This document shows, in pieces, positions 5,915-12,435 of a stretch of DNA of 12,435 nucleotides. Source of the DNA: Proteobacteria bacterium HN_bin10 (GTDB lineage Bacteria; Pseudomonadota; Alphaproteobacteria; Caulobacterales; Aquidulcibacteraceae); the NCBI GenBank assembly GCA_002083515.1, contig LWDN01000040.1, positions 1-12,435 of the forward strand, in the 5' to 3' direction. Position 1 is the first letter of the stretch, and each line of letters begins with the position of its first letter. The position numbers and the translations under genes were made by a program. The notes under the pieces are model-generated. The model made no database searches, had not been told where the DNA came from, and saw only the letters and a program-made list of their open reading frames with translations.

Positions 5915-6376
5915 TCACTCTGCTGTGGCGCGGACAATCTTGCCGGGATTGCGCGGCGGCTCGCCCTTCGGCAACGCGTCAACCGCCTCCATGCCCTCCG
6001 TCACCACGCCCCAGACGGTGTATTGCTTGTCCAAAAAGCGTGCGTCGTCGAAGCAGATGAAGAACTGGCTGTTGGCCGAGTTCGGATCGTTCGTACGCGC
6101 CATCGAGCAGACGCCGCGCACGTGGGGCTCGGGCGAGAACTCTTGCTTCAGGTTGGGCTTGCTCGATCCGCCGGTGCCATTGCGGCGGCCGCCGTCGCCG
6201 CCCTGCGCCATGAAGCCCGCGATCACGCGATGGAACGGCACGTCGTTGTAGAATCCCTCGTTAGCCAGTTCGCCGATGCGCTGGACATGGTTCGGCGCCA
6301 AGTCGGGCCGGAACTTGATCTTCACCGTGCCGGTGTCGAGTTCGAGCGTCAGGGTATGAAAGGAATGATCGACCAC
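5915..6376 (-). CDS. Cytoplasmic cyclophilin-type peptidyl-prolyl isomerase
   Basis: A 153-residue single-domain cyclophilin without signal peptide, catalysing cis-trans isomerisation of X-Pro bonds. Active-site residues are in place: FHR with Arg50, FMAQGGD with Phe55 and Gln58, the SMARTNDPNSANSQFFI stretch, and Trp122 in VWG at the position linked with cyclosporin binding in human CypA. The start is GTG 6376, preceded by a purine run (AGAGAGAGAA) in the mRNA that can act as ribosome-binding site. This puts a 28-base overlap with the 3' end of the exported cyclophilin gene, so translation is probably coupled. It appears to be a paralogue of that gene, the pair giving a cytoplasmic and a periplasmic enzyme. 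Confidence 0.95.
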   Translation of the reverse strand: MVDHSFHTLTLELDTGTVKIKFRPDLAPNHVQRIGELANEGFYNDVPFHRVIAGFMAQGGDGGRRNGTGGSSKPNLKQEFSPEPHVRGVCSMARTNDPNSANSQFFICFDDARFLDKQYTVWGVVTEGMEAVDALPKGEPPRNPGKIVRATAE

Positions 6377-7242
6377 CAGCTTCTCTCTCTATCTGGATTG
6401 CGCGGCACCCGCGCGGGAATGTCTACATCGCAAACGCTGAAATCGGCGCGGCGCTCTCGGCGCGTGTCTTCGATCAGATCGCGGAACCGCGGCCCGTCCG
6501 TGCGCAACACGAAGATCGGCGCGCGCTCACTCTCGGGCAAATCGGCCGCGATCCGCACCGCAATCATGCGATCGGGAACCGGAGGCGGATTGCCCACCGC
6601 CAATTGCATGACCGCCTGCTGGCCCCAGACCACGCGTCCAAAGATGCTGTAGCGCTTGTCCAGCGACGTGTTGGGCTGGCGCATGATGAAGAATTGGCTG
6701 TTGGCCGAATTCAATTCGGAGCCGCGCGCCATCGAGACGACACCCTGGCAGTGCAGCGCATTGGCTGCGACGCGGCCGTCGGCGGTAACCTGCATCTGGG
6801 CGTCTGGCTGGCTTTCGATCGGCAGCGCCTTGTAGAAGCCCAAACGCGCCCGGTTTTGCTCCGCCGCTTGTATGAACGGCATATCCGGGCCGCGCCGGAA
6901 CATGAACTCACCGTTGAGATCGGGCAGCGACGAGGCGCCTTCGCCGGTGCCCTGCGGATCTCCGGTCTGGGCCATGAAGTCGTCGAGCACGCGATGGAAG
7001 ATGAGCCCATCGTAGAAGTTCGCGCGCGTGAGCGTCCTGATCCGCTCGACGTGCCGCGGCGCCACCTCTGGATAGAGCTCGACCACAATCCGCCCGTGGA
7101 CAGTGTCGATATAGAGCGTGTTCTCCGGATCGAGTTGGCGCCAATTGCGCGGATCGGGCGTCTGCGCGGACGCCACGTCGAACAAGCCGATCAGCCCCAG
7201 CGCCAGCGCGCCAGCAGCCAACATTCCACCCAAGCGTCGCAT
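6349..7242 (-). CDS. Exported cyclophilin-type peptidyl-prolyl isomerase, extended
   Basis: A 297-residue periplasmic cyclophilin. The Sec signal peptide has an MRR n-region, a hydrophobic core and a VASA|Q signal peptidase I site near residue 26. The cyclophilin domain keeps FHRVLDDFMAQTGD and SMARGSELNSANSQFF. It is longer than a minimal cyclophilin: an insertion between the two motifs (from about GEFMFRRGPD to ADGRVAANALH) and a C-terminal extension of roughly 70 residues ending in WWSIIPFIP. ATG 7242 shares its A with the coaD stop (TGATG), and GGGGTG 5 bases upstream fits a Shine-Dalgarno. A TTG one codon earlier is the alternative. Clients are unknown; outer-membrane protein folding is the usual suggestion for periplasmic PPIases (inference). 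Confidence 0.94.
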   Translation of the reverse strand: MRRLGGMLAAGALALGLIGLFDVASAQTPDPRNWRQLDPENTLYIDTVHGRIVVELYPEVAPRHVERIRTLTRANFYDGLIFHRVLDDFMAQTGDPQGTGEGASSLPDLNGEFMFRRGPDMPFIQAAEQNRARLGFYKALPIESQPDAQMQVTADGRVAANALHCQGVVSMARGSELNSANSQFFIMRQPNTSLDKRYSIFGRVVWGQQAVMQLAVGNPPPVPDRMIAVRIAADLPESERAPIFVLRTDGPRFRDLIEDTRRERRADFSVCDVDIPARVPRNPDRERSWWSIIPFIP

Positions 7243-7745
7243 CAAGACACCCCGAACTTTGCCTTCAGTCGTCCTTCTACTTCTTTGGGCACGAATTGCG
7301 CGACGCTTCCTTGCAGTCGCGCGATTTCCTTGACCAACCGCGACGCGATCGCCTGGTGCGTCGGGTCAGCCATCAAAAAAACCGTTTCGATTGCGGGATT
7401 TAGCTTCTGGTTCATCCCGACCATGGCGAATTCGTACTCAAAGTCGGCGACCGCTCGAAGCCCCCGGACGATGATTTGCGCCCCTACGCTTTCGGCGAAC
7501 TTCATCAGCAATGTGTCAAAAGGTTGAACGACAATTTCGGCCCCGCCTTTGACCTTGGCGCACTGCTCCTGGACCATCGCGACCCGCTCGGCGAGGGTGA
7601 ACAATGGTCCCTTGTCCTGGTTGATAGCGACCCCGATGACCAGCTTGTCCACCAGCGTAGCGGCGCGCGCGATGATATCCACATGGCCGTTGGTGACGGG
7701 ATCGAAAGTCCCGGGATAGAGGCCGACGCGAACCCGCTTCGTCAC
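7242..7745 (-). CDS. coaD: Phosphopantetheine adenylyltransferase CoaD
   Basis: A 167-residue enzyme that adenylates 4'-phosphopantetheine with ATP to dephospho-CoA, the penultimate step of CoA synthesis. The nucleotidyltransferase signature is GLYPGTFDPVTNGHVDI (TNGH being the HxGH-like motif), followed by IVRGLRAVADFEYE and, near the C-terminus, the ATP-site segment ASRLVKEIARLQG. The last segment usually reads ISSxxVKE; here it is IASRLVKE, a mild variation. I chose GTG 7745, which overlaps the gyrA stop (GTGA) and starts MTKRVRVGLYPG. Longer in-frame readings upstream lie in the gyrA coding region and are spurious. It is the second gene of the cluster. Confidence 0.96.
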   Translation of the reverse strand: MTKRVRVGLYPGTFDPVTNGHVDIIARAATLVDKLVIGVAINQDKGPLFTLAERVAMVQEQCAKVKGGAEIVVQPFDTLLMKFAESVGAQIIVRGLRAVADFEYEFAMVGMNQKLNPAIETVFLMADPTHQAIASRLVKEIARLQGSVAQFVPKEVEGRLKAKFGVS

Positions 7746-10465
7746 TTGCCGCTCCCCTCGCTGTCGCCGCCTTCGCCGCCCAGCGCCTCGAGACGCTCGG
7801 CCGCCACCACGTGTTCGTCGTCGCTGACATTGATCAGGATGACGCCTTGGGTGGCGCGCCCGGCAATGCGGATCTGATCGATGGCCGTGCGGATGAGCTG
7901 CCCCTTGTCGGTGACCAATAGCAACTCTTCCTGCTCTAAGACCGGGAACGACGCGACGATGCGCGCGTCGCCAGTGAGCTTGTGGGCGATCAGGCCTTTG
8001 CCGCCGCGATTTGTAACCCGGTACTCGTAGGCTGAGGCACGTTTGCCGAGGCCCGCCGAAGTCACGGTGAGGATGAACTGCTCCTGCGTCTTGAGCCAAG
8101 CCAGACGCTCGAACGGGGTCGGCTCATCGCCCTCGGATGCAGGCGCGTCGTCCGCTTCGACTTCAACGTCGCCGCGGGATTGGGCGTCCCATTTGAAATA
8201 GTCGGCGACCTCCTTGGTGGTGACATCGATATGCTTGAGCACCGCCATGCCGATGACGTGATCGCCGTCTTGCAATGTCACCCCGCGCACGCCGGTGGAA
8301 TCGCGCCCCTTGAACACGCGCACGTCGGTGGTGCGGAAACGGACGCACTGGCCATTTGCGGTCGTGAGCAGCACGTCGTCGTTCTCCGTGCAGATTTGCA
8401 CGCCAATAATGCCGTCGCCCTCGTCGGGCTTCATGGCGATCTTGCCGTTGCGGTTGACCTGCACGAAGTCGCTCAGCTTGTTGCGGCGCACGCCGCCGGA
8501 TCGGGTCGCAAACATAACGTCGAGCGTGTCCCAGTCGCGCTCATCCTCGGGCAGCGCCATCACCGAGGTGATCGTTTCGCCCTGCTCCAACGGCAGCAAA
8601 TTTACGAGCGCCCGGCCCTTGGTGCGCGGATCGCCGGCGGGAATCCGCCACGCCTTGATCTTGTAGACCATGCCCGACGACGAAAAGAACAGAATCGGCG
8701 CGTGTGTTGAAGCCACGAACACGCGCGTGACGAAGTCTTCGTCCTTCATCGCCATGCCGGCGCGGCCCTTGCCGCCGCGGCGCTGCGTGCGGTAGGCCGC
8801 GAGCGGCGTACGCTTGACGTAACCGCCATGGGTGACGGTGATGACCATGTCCTCGCGCGGGATCAGAGCTTCGTCGTCGATCTCGCCTTCGGACTCGGAG
8901 AACGTGGTCCGGCGCGGCGCGCCGAACTGCTCCTTCACCGCGATCAACTCGCCGCGAATGATGCTCAAGATGCGCTCGCGCGACGCCAGGATGGAGAGCA
9001 ATTCCTTTATCTCTTCGGCGATTTCGTTGGCCGCTTTGGCGATGTCATCGCGCCCGAGCCCCGTCAGACGCGAAAGCGTCAGGGCCAGAATGGCGCGCGC
9101 CTGATCATCCGAAAGCCTGACCTTGTCGCCATCGCTGACCACCGTGCGCGGATCCGCAATCAACGCGATCAACGGCATCATATCGCCTGCAGGCCAGTCC
9201 CGTGCGACCAGCCGCTCACGCGCCACGCCCGGATCGGGGCTCTCGCGGATGAGCCTGATAACTTCGTCAATATTGGCCACGGCGATGGCGAGGCCGACGG
9301 TTTCGTGGCCGCGCTTGCGCGCCTTCGCCAAACGGAATTTGGTCCGGCGGGTGACCACCTGCTCACGGAACGAGAGGAAGATGTCGAGTATCTTCCGCAG
9401 GCCCATCTGCTCGGGCTTGCCCTGGTTCAGCGCCAGCATGTTGACGCCGAATGACGTCTGCAGCGCCGAATAGCGATAGAGTTGGTTCAGAACTACGTCG
9501 GCAACGGCGTCGCGCTTTAGTTCCACGACCAAACGCACGCCCAGCCGGTTGGATTCGTCGCGCACCTCGGCGATGCCCTCGATGCGTTTCTCGCGCACCT
9601 GCTCGCCGATCTTCTCCACCATCTCGGCTTTGTTCACCTGATAAGGAATTTCGGTGAAAACCAAGGCTTCTCGGCCGCGGATGGTCTCAGTGTGATGCTT
9701 GGCGCGGATCGTCACCGAGCCGCGCCCGGTCATCAGCGCCAAGCGCGCGCCGGCGCGGCCGAGGATCTCTCCGCCGGTCGGGAAGTCAGGACCCGGCACG
9801 ATGTCGAGCAGGTCGAGATCGGCGATGCTCGGATTGTCGATCAGCGCCACCGAGGCGTCGATCACTTCCGACAAATTGTGCGGCGGAATGTTGGTCGCCA
9901 TGCCGACGGCGATGCCGCCGCCGCCATTGACGAGAAGGTTCGGAAACCGCGCCGGCAGAACCGTGGGTTCCTGCATCGAGCCGTCGTAATTGTCTTGGAA
10001 GTCGACCGTGCCTTCGTCGATATCGTCCAGCAGTGCGCGCGCCGCCTTCGCCAGGCGCGCCTCCGTGTAGCGCATTGAGGCGGGCATATCGCCGTCGATC
10101 GAACCGAAATTGCCTTGGCCGTCGACGAGCGTCAGGCCCATCGAGAATTCCTGCGCCAAACGCACGAGCGTGAGGTAGATCGCCTGGTCGCCGTGCGGGT
10201 GATAATTGCCCATCACGTCGCCGACGGACTTCGCGCTCTTGCGATAGGCCTTGTCGTGCGTGTTGCCGGCCTCATCCATGGCGTAGAGGATGCGGCGGTG
10301 CACGGGCTTCAGTCCGTCGCGCGCGTCCGGCAGCGCGCGCGAAACGATGACGCTCATCGCGTAATCGAGATACGAGCGCTTCAGCTCGTCCTCGACGCTG
10401 ATCAGCGATATGCCTTTGGGAAGGGATGGCCCGCCGTTCTCGGCGGGATCGGACGTGTCTGACAC
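7742..10465 (-). CDS. gyrA: DNA gyrase subunit A with unusual quinolone-contact residues
   Basis: A 907-residue A subunit of DNA gyrase, which cuts and reseals DNA and, with GyrB, introduces negative supercoils. The winged-helix region has HPHGD at 89-93, the active-site Tyr133 lies in ASMRYTEARL, and the GyrA box QRRGGKG, diagnostic of gyrase against topoisomerase IV, opens the C-terminal beta-pinwheel. A second RGGKG motif occurs late in the pinwheel. An acidic insertion (about DVEVEADDAPASEGDE) interrupts the C-terminal domain. Residues matching E. coli Ser83 and Asp87 are Gln94 and Leu98. The start is GTG 10465, with an in-frame TAG 15 bases upstream, so no longer version exists. It leads the coaD/PPIase/queA/tgt cluster and is divergent from sodC. 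Confidence 0.98.
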   Translation of the reverse strand: MSDTSDPAENGGPSLPKGISLISVEDELKRSYLDYAMSVIVSRALPDARDGLKPVHRRILYAMDEAGNTHDKAYRKSAKSVGDVMGNYHPHGDQAIYLTLVRLAQEFSMGLTLVDGQGNFGSIDGDMPASMRYTEARLAKAARALLDDIDEGTVDFQDNYDGSMQEPTVLPARFPNLLVNGGGGIAVGMATNIPPHNLSEVIDASVALIDNPSIADLDLLDIVPGPDFPTGGEILGRAGARLALMTGRGSVTIRAKHHTETIRGREALVFTEIPYQVNKAEMVEKIGEQVREKRIEGIAEVRDESNRLGVRLVVELKRDAVADVVLNQLYRYSALQTSFGVNMLALNQGKPEQMGLRKILDIFLSFREQVVTRRTKFRLAKARKRGHETVGLAIAVANIDEVIRLIRESPDPGVARERLVARDWPAGDMMPLIALIADPRTVVSDGDKVRLSDDQARAILALTLSRLTGLGRDDIAKAANEIAEEIKELLSILASRERILSIIRGELIAVKEQFGAPRRTTFSESEGEIDDEALIPREDMVITVTHGGYVKRTPLAAYRTQRRGGKGRAGMAMKDEDFVTRVFVASTHAPILFFSSSGMVYKIKAWRIPAGDPRTKGRALVNLLPLEQGETITSVMALPEDERDWDTLDVMFATRSGGVRRNKLSDFVQVNRNGKIAMKPDEGDGIIGVQICTENDDVLLTTANGQCVRFRTTDVRVFKGRDSTGVRGVTLQDGDHVIGMAVLKHIDVTTKEVADYFKWDAQSRGDVEVEADDAPASEGDEPTPFERLAWLKTQEQFILTVTSAGLGKRASAYEYRVTNRGGKGLIAHKLTGDARIVASFPVLEQEELLLVTDKGQLIRTAIDQIRIAGRATQGVILINVSDDEHVVAAERLEALGGEGGDSEGSGK

Positions 10466-10482
10466 GGGACCCGGGATCTAAT

Positions 10483-10498
10483 CTCTTGGGCTCTTGGG
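10483..10498. repeat. Tandem 8-bp repeat between gyrA and sodC
   Basis: CTCTTGGG is repeated head to tail at 10483-10490 and 10491-10498. It sits 18 bases upstream of the gyrA start, within the 131-base divergent gyrA/sodC intergenic region. A second short direct repeat, ACTAG at 10524-10528 and 10533-10537 separated by AAAA, lies nearer sodC. Either could be a regulator site; I could not assign a clear promoter on either strand. Confidence 0.35.
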
Positions 10499-10596
10499 CG
10501 AGCCGTGTTGGGATGCGGCAAAGACTAGAAAAACTAGCCTCGATTCCGGCAGAAACTAACATCGCGCCGGCTCCGCCGCAAACGAAGGACAGCCCC

Positions 10597-11163
10597 ATGC
10601 GTTCTCTCGCCGCTCTCATTTTCGCAGGCCTGCTGGCAGCTTGCGCCGGCACGCCGGACGGCGCTCAGCTCGCCGCACAAATGCAGCCGCGCACGGCTTG
10701 GATCGTCGGCAGTGACGGCCAGGCGGTCGGGCAAGCCACGTTCACAGAGGCGCCGCATGGAGTGTTGATTCATTTGGAGTTTTTAGAGCGACGCCTGCCG
10801 CCCGGCTGGCACGGGCTGCATTTGCACGAGCGCGGCGATTGCAGCGATTTCGCCAATGGCTTCCAGGCCGCGGGCGCTCACATCAGCTTAGGCCACCGGA
10901 CCCAGCATGGCCTCTTGAATCGCCGCGGGCCGGAATCCGGCGATCTTCCCAACATTTTCGCCTCACCCGCCGGCGTCCACGGGGCCGAGGTGTTTTCGCC
11001 GCACGTTACGCTGCACAACGCTCGCATCGGCAATCGCCTGCCGCTCTTGGACAGCGATGGTGCGGCGCTGCTCATCCACGCCAGCCGTGACGATCACAGC
11101 ACTCAGCCCATCGGCAATGCCGGGGCGCGCATCGCCTGCGCGGCGCTCACGCCGCTGCCCTAA
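10597..11163 (+). CDS. sodC: Cu/Zn superoxide dismutase-like lipoprotein with altered zinc site
   Basis: A 188-residue SodC-family protein that would dismutate superoxide outside the cytoplasm. The N-terminus is a lipoprotein signal with lipobox LAAC (Cys16), so it is probably anchored in a membrane facing the periplasm. Copper ligands by alignment are His75, His77, His95 (bridging) and His161; zinc ligands are His95, His104 and Asp116. The third zinc histidine, normally in GPHAGDLPN, is Glu113 (GPESGDLPN). Cys82 and Cys181 match the conserved disulfide. The usual AGGH...P around the bridging His is also changed (AGAHISLGH). ATG 10597 has GAAGGA 7 bases upstream; longer in-frame readings enter the gyrA start region. 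The 3' end overlaps the EamA gene tail by 17 bases. Confidence 0.9.
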   Translation: MRSLAALIFAGLLAACAGTPDGAQLAAQMQPRTAWIVGSDGQAVGQATFTEAPHGVLIHLEFLERRLPPGWHGLHLHERGDCSDFANGFQAAGAHISLGHRTQHGLLNRRGPESGDLPNIFASPAGVHGAEVFSPHVTLHNARIGNRLPLLDSDGAALLIHASRDDHSTQPIGNAGARIACAALTPLP

Positions 11164-12037
11164 GCCGCCGCTCAGCCAGCGCCACCAACAGCACGCCGCC
11201 GATGGTCAACGCGGCGCCAAACAGAATTTGCGGCGTGATCTGATTGTGCAGCACTACGGCGGCCAGGGTGAAGGAAATCACCGGCGTCAGCAGCAGATAG
11301 GGCGTGGTCCGTGACACTTCGTATTTCTGCACCAGCCGGAACAGGAAAGCGTTGGCGACGATAGAGGAAATCAGGCCGCCGAAGATAAGCGCCGCCCAAA
11401 CGATCCAGTGCGCATTTTGCGCCGCTTCGACCTGCCCGATCTCGAACAACAGCGACGCACTGACCATGGTTGGCACGATCGAGAGCGCTATCCAGGCTTG
11501 CGTCGACCACACATCCATTGCGCCCAGCTTCCGCACCAGCACCGCGCCGAACCCATAGGACACGGAAGCCAGAGCGACGAGCGCGAGCGCACCGCCTTGC
11601 GCGAACACGGCCGGATCGAAATTCATCGACGCTGTGCCGAGAAACGCCACGGTGACGCCCGCCCAGCGCAGCGGCGAGATGCGCTCCTTCAGCAACAGCG
11701 CCGCAAACACCACCGAAGCCGGTGCCCAGAGCTGCATCGCCACCACCATCGGCGCGATATCGGTCGCGAGCTTCAAGCCGACATATTGAATGCCGAAGTG
11801 CACGGGTCCGATGAACGCCAGCATCAGCGCAAACAGCGGCCACTGGCCGCGCGGCGGCGGACGGATGAACATCGCCAGCACCGCCAACACGAAGATGAAG
11901 CGCAGCGCCACCGTCATCATCGCCGGCAGCGCGTCGACCGCGATCTTGGCGAGAATATTGTTCACGCCCCAAATGAGCGCGATGGATAGGAGCTGCAGAA
12001 GATCAAGCGGCGCAAACGCGCGCGAAGGCGGGGTCAC
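11147..12037 (-). CDS. EamA-family (DMT superfamily) transporter
   Basis: A 296-residue inner-membrane protein with about ten hydrophobic helices arranged as two EamA repeats (roughly residues 12-140 and 150-290). Characteristic parts are the N-terminal ALIWGVNNILAKIAV, the helix with PMVVAMQLWAPASVVFAALL ending in the KERI loop of the first repeat, and TPYLLLTPVISFTLA in the second. Members export amino acids, nucleosides or other small metabolites; the substrate here is unknown. The start is GTG 12037 with an AGAG-type ribosome-binding site. It lies 53 bases downstream of ssb on the same strand, with a stable hairpin in the gap, and its tail overlaps sodC. Confidence 0.92.
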   Translation of the reverse strand: MTPPSRAFAPLDLLQLLSIALIWGVNNILAKIAVDALPAMMTVALRFIFVLAVLAMFIRPPPRGQWPLFALMLAFIGPVHFGIQYVGLKLATDIAPMVVAMQLWAPASVVFAALLLKERISPLRWAGVTVAFLGTASMNFDPAVFAQGGALALVALASVSYGFGAVLVRKLGAMDVWSTQAWIALSIVPTMVSASLLFEIGQVEAAQNAHWIVWAALIFGGLISSIVANAFLFRLVQKYEVSRTTPYLLLTPVISFTLAAVVLHNQITPQILFGAALTIGGVLLVALAERRLRAAA

Positions 12038-12049
12038 GCCGCTCTCTTA

Positions 12050-12076
12050 GCGGGATTCCATGCGGTGGAACCCCGC
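12050..12076 (-). terminator. Strong hairpin between ssb and the EamA gene
   Basis: In the minus-strand transcript GCGGGGTTCCA pairs with TGGAATCCCGC, an 11-bp stem with one G-U pair and a 5-base loop (CCGCA), starting 14 bases after the ssb stop and ending 12 bases before the EamA start. No U tract follows (the next bases are AAGAGAGC, which also carry the EamA ribosome-binding site). It may be a weak terminator, an attenuator, or an mRNA 3'-end stabiliser for ssb. Confidence 0.45.
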
Positions 12077-12090
12077 GTTGTTGACGCGCC

Positions 12091-12435
12091 TCAGAACGGA
12101 ATCTCGTCGTCCAAATCCTGATTGAAGCTCTCGCGCGGGCCGTCGCTGACGCGCTTCTTGCCGCTCGACGAGGCAAAGCTGTCGCCGCCGTCGTCATAGG
12201 AGCGGCCGCCGCCATCCCCCTTGCCGTCGAGCATGGTCAGTTCGCCGCGATAGCGCTGGAGCACCACCTCGGTCGTGTACTTTTCGACGCCGCCTTGCTC
12301 GTATTTCCGCGTCTGCAGCTGGCCCTCGATGTAAACCTTGGCGCCCTTCTTCAAATACTGCTCGGCCACCTTGGCGATATTCTCGTTGAAGATCACCACC
12401 CGGTGCCACTCGGTCTTTTCCTTGCGCTCGCCGGT
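12091..12435 (-). CDS. ssb: Single-stranded DNA-binding protein, 3' part
   Basis: The C-terminal 114 residues of SSB; the start lies beyond the window end. The visible OB-fold part begins TGERKEKTEWHRVVIFNE and continues through VYIEGQLQTRKYEQ and TTEVVLQRYRGELTML. A glycine/serine-rich linker follows, then the acidic tip DLDDEIPF, the docking peptide for replication and repair partners. Protein and tip look normal. In many alphaproteobacteria ssb lies directly upstream of gyrA; here sodC and the EamA gene lie between them. Confidence 0.97.
   Translation of the reverse strand, partial: TGERKEKTEWHRVVIFNENIAKVAEQYLKKGAKVYIEGQLQTRKYEQGGVEKYTTEVVLQRYRGELTMLDGKGDGGGRSYDDGGDSFASSSGKKRVSDGPRESFNQDLDDEIPF

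Noticed and set aside
6349..7242. The two adjacent cyclophilins as one split or frameshifted gene
   Set aside because: Each has a complete cyclophilin domain; one has a signal peptide and the other a separate GTG start with purine-rich leader, so they are paralogues.
4904..7527. Long plus-strand frames opposite queA, both cyclophilins and coaD (4904-5698, 5747-6652, 6604-7527)
   Set aside because: Each covers the antisense of confidently identified genes, crosses gene boundaries, and is rich in Arg/His/Ala in the way of shadow translations.
7746..8099. N-terminal extension of coaD into gyrA
   Set aside because: The extension is an out-of-frame reading of the gyrA C-terminus; CoaD starts naturally at GTG 7745, overlapping the gyrA stop by 4 bases.
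10426..10596. Longer sodC start upstream of 10597
   Set aside because: The extra part enters the gyrA start region and would bury the lipoprotein signal; ATG 10597 has a good Shine-Dalgarno and begins the signal peptide.
1..12435. Defence, phage, IS or CRISPR content
   Set aside because: No transposase, integrase, nuclease-toxin, terminal inverted repeat or regularly spaced repeat array was seen; all long genes are housekeeping or common accessory families.

Overview
This is a GC-rich, gene-dense chromosomal segment from an alphaproteobacterium. The genus is not determined; a Caulobacterales/Hyphomonadales-like lineage is my guess. The main evidence is the minus-strand order gyrA - coaD - secreted cyclophilin - cytoplasmic cyclophilin - queA - tgt, with ssb a little upstream of gyrA, an arrangement familiar from alphaproteobacteria. 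It looks like core chromosome. I see no transposase, integrase, phage gene, CRISPR array or toxin-antitoxin pair, and no complete undescribed system. The unusual material is at the level of sites and residues.

Layout, left to right. At 1-47 is the 5' part of a tRNA-Val(UAC) gene (minus), cut by the window edge. Overlapping it is a two-gene minus-strand operon (38-1311): a GFA-type zinc protein followed by a six-TM potassium-channel-like protein whose stop codon lies inside the tRNA gene. Divergent from it is a family III CoA-transferase (1365-2585, plus). Next come tRNA-Gly(UCC) and tRNA-Tyr(GUA) on the minus strand (2669-2882), separated by a strong palindrome, then divergently rlmB (plus), which has no ATG/GTG/TTG start for its full length. 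rlmB meets tgt tail to tail with one base between them.

From 10465 down to 3729 runs the six-gene cluster gyrA > coaD > PPIase (exported) > PPIase (cytoplasmic) > queA > tgt, all minus, joined by short overlaps or an 18-nt gap. queA and tgt act in queuosine synthesis at the tRNA wobble base; the window's own tRNA-Tyr is a substrate of that pathway. Divergent from gyrA is a lipoprotein-type Cu/Zn superoxide dismutase (10597-11163, plus). Its tail overlaps that of an EamA/DMT transporter (11147-12037, minus). The window ends in the 3' part of ssb (minus).

Main points for a second look: (1) rlmB appears to start at AUA, and that triplet lies in a candidate -10 box of the divergent tRNA promoter; (2) RNase P processing of tRNA-Val would remove the stop codon of the channel mRNA; (3) Tgt lacks two of the three zinc cysteines; (4) GyrA has Gln and Leu at the two main quinolone-contact positions; (5) SodC has Glu in place of a zinc-ligand His; (6) a hairpin captures the CCA end of tRNA-Tyr.
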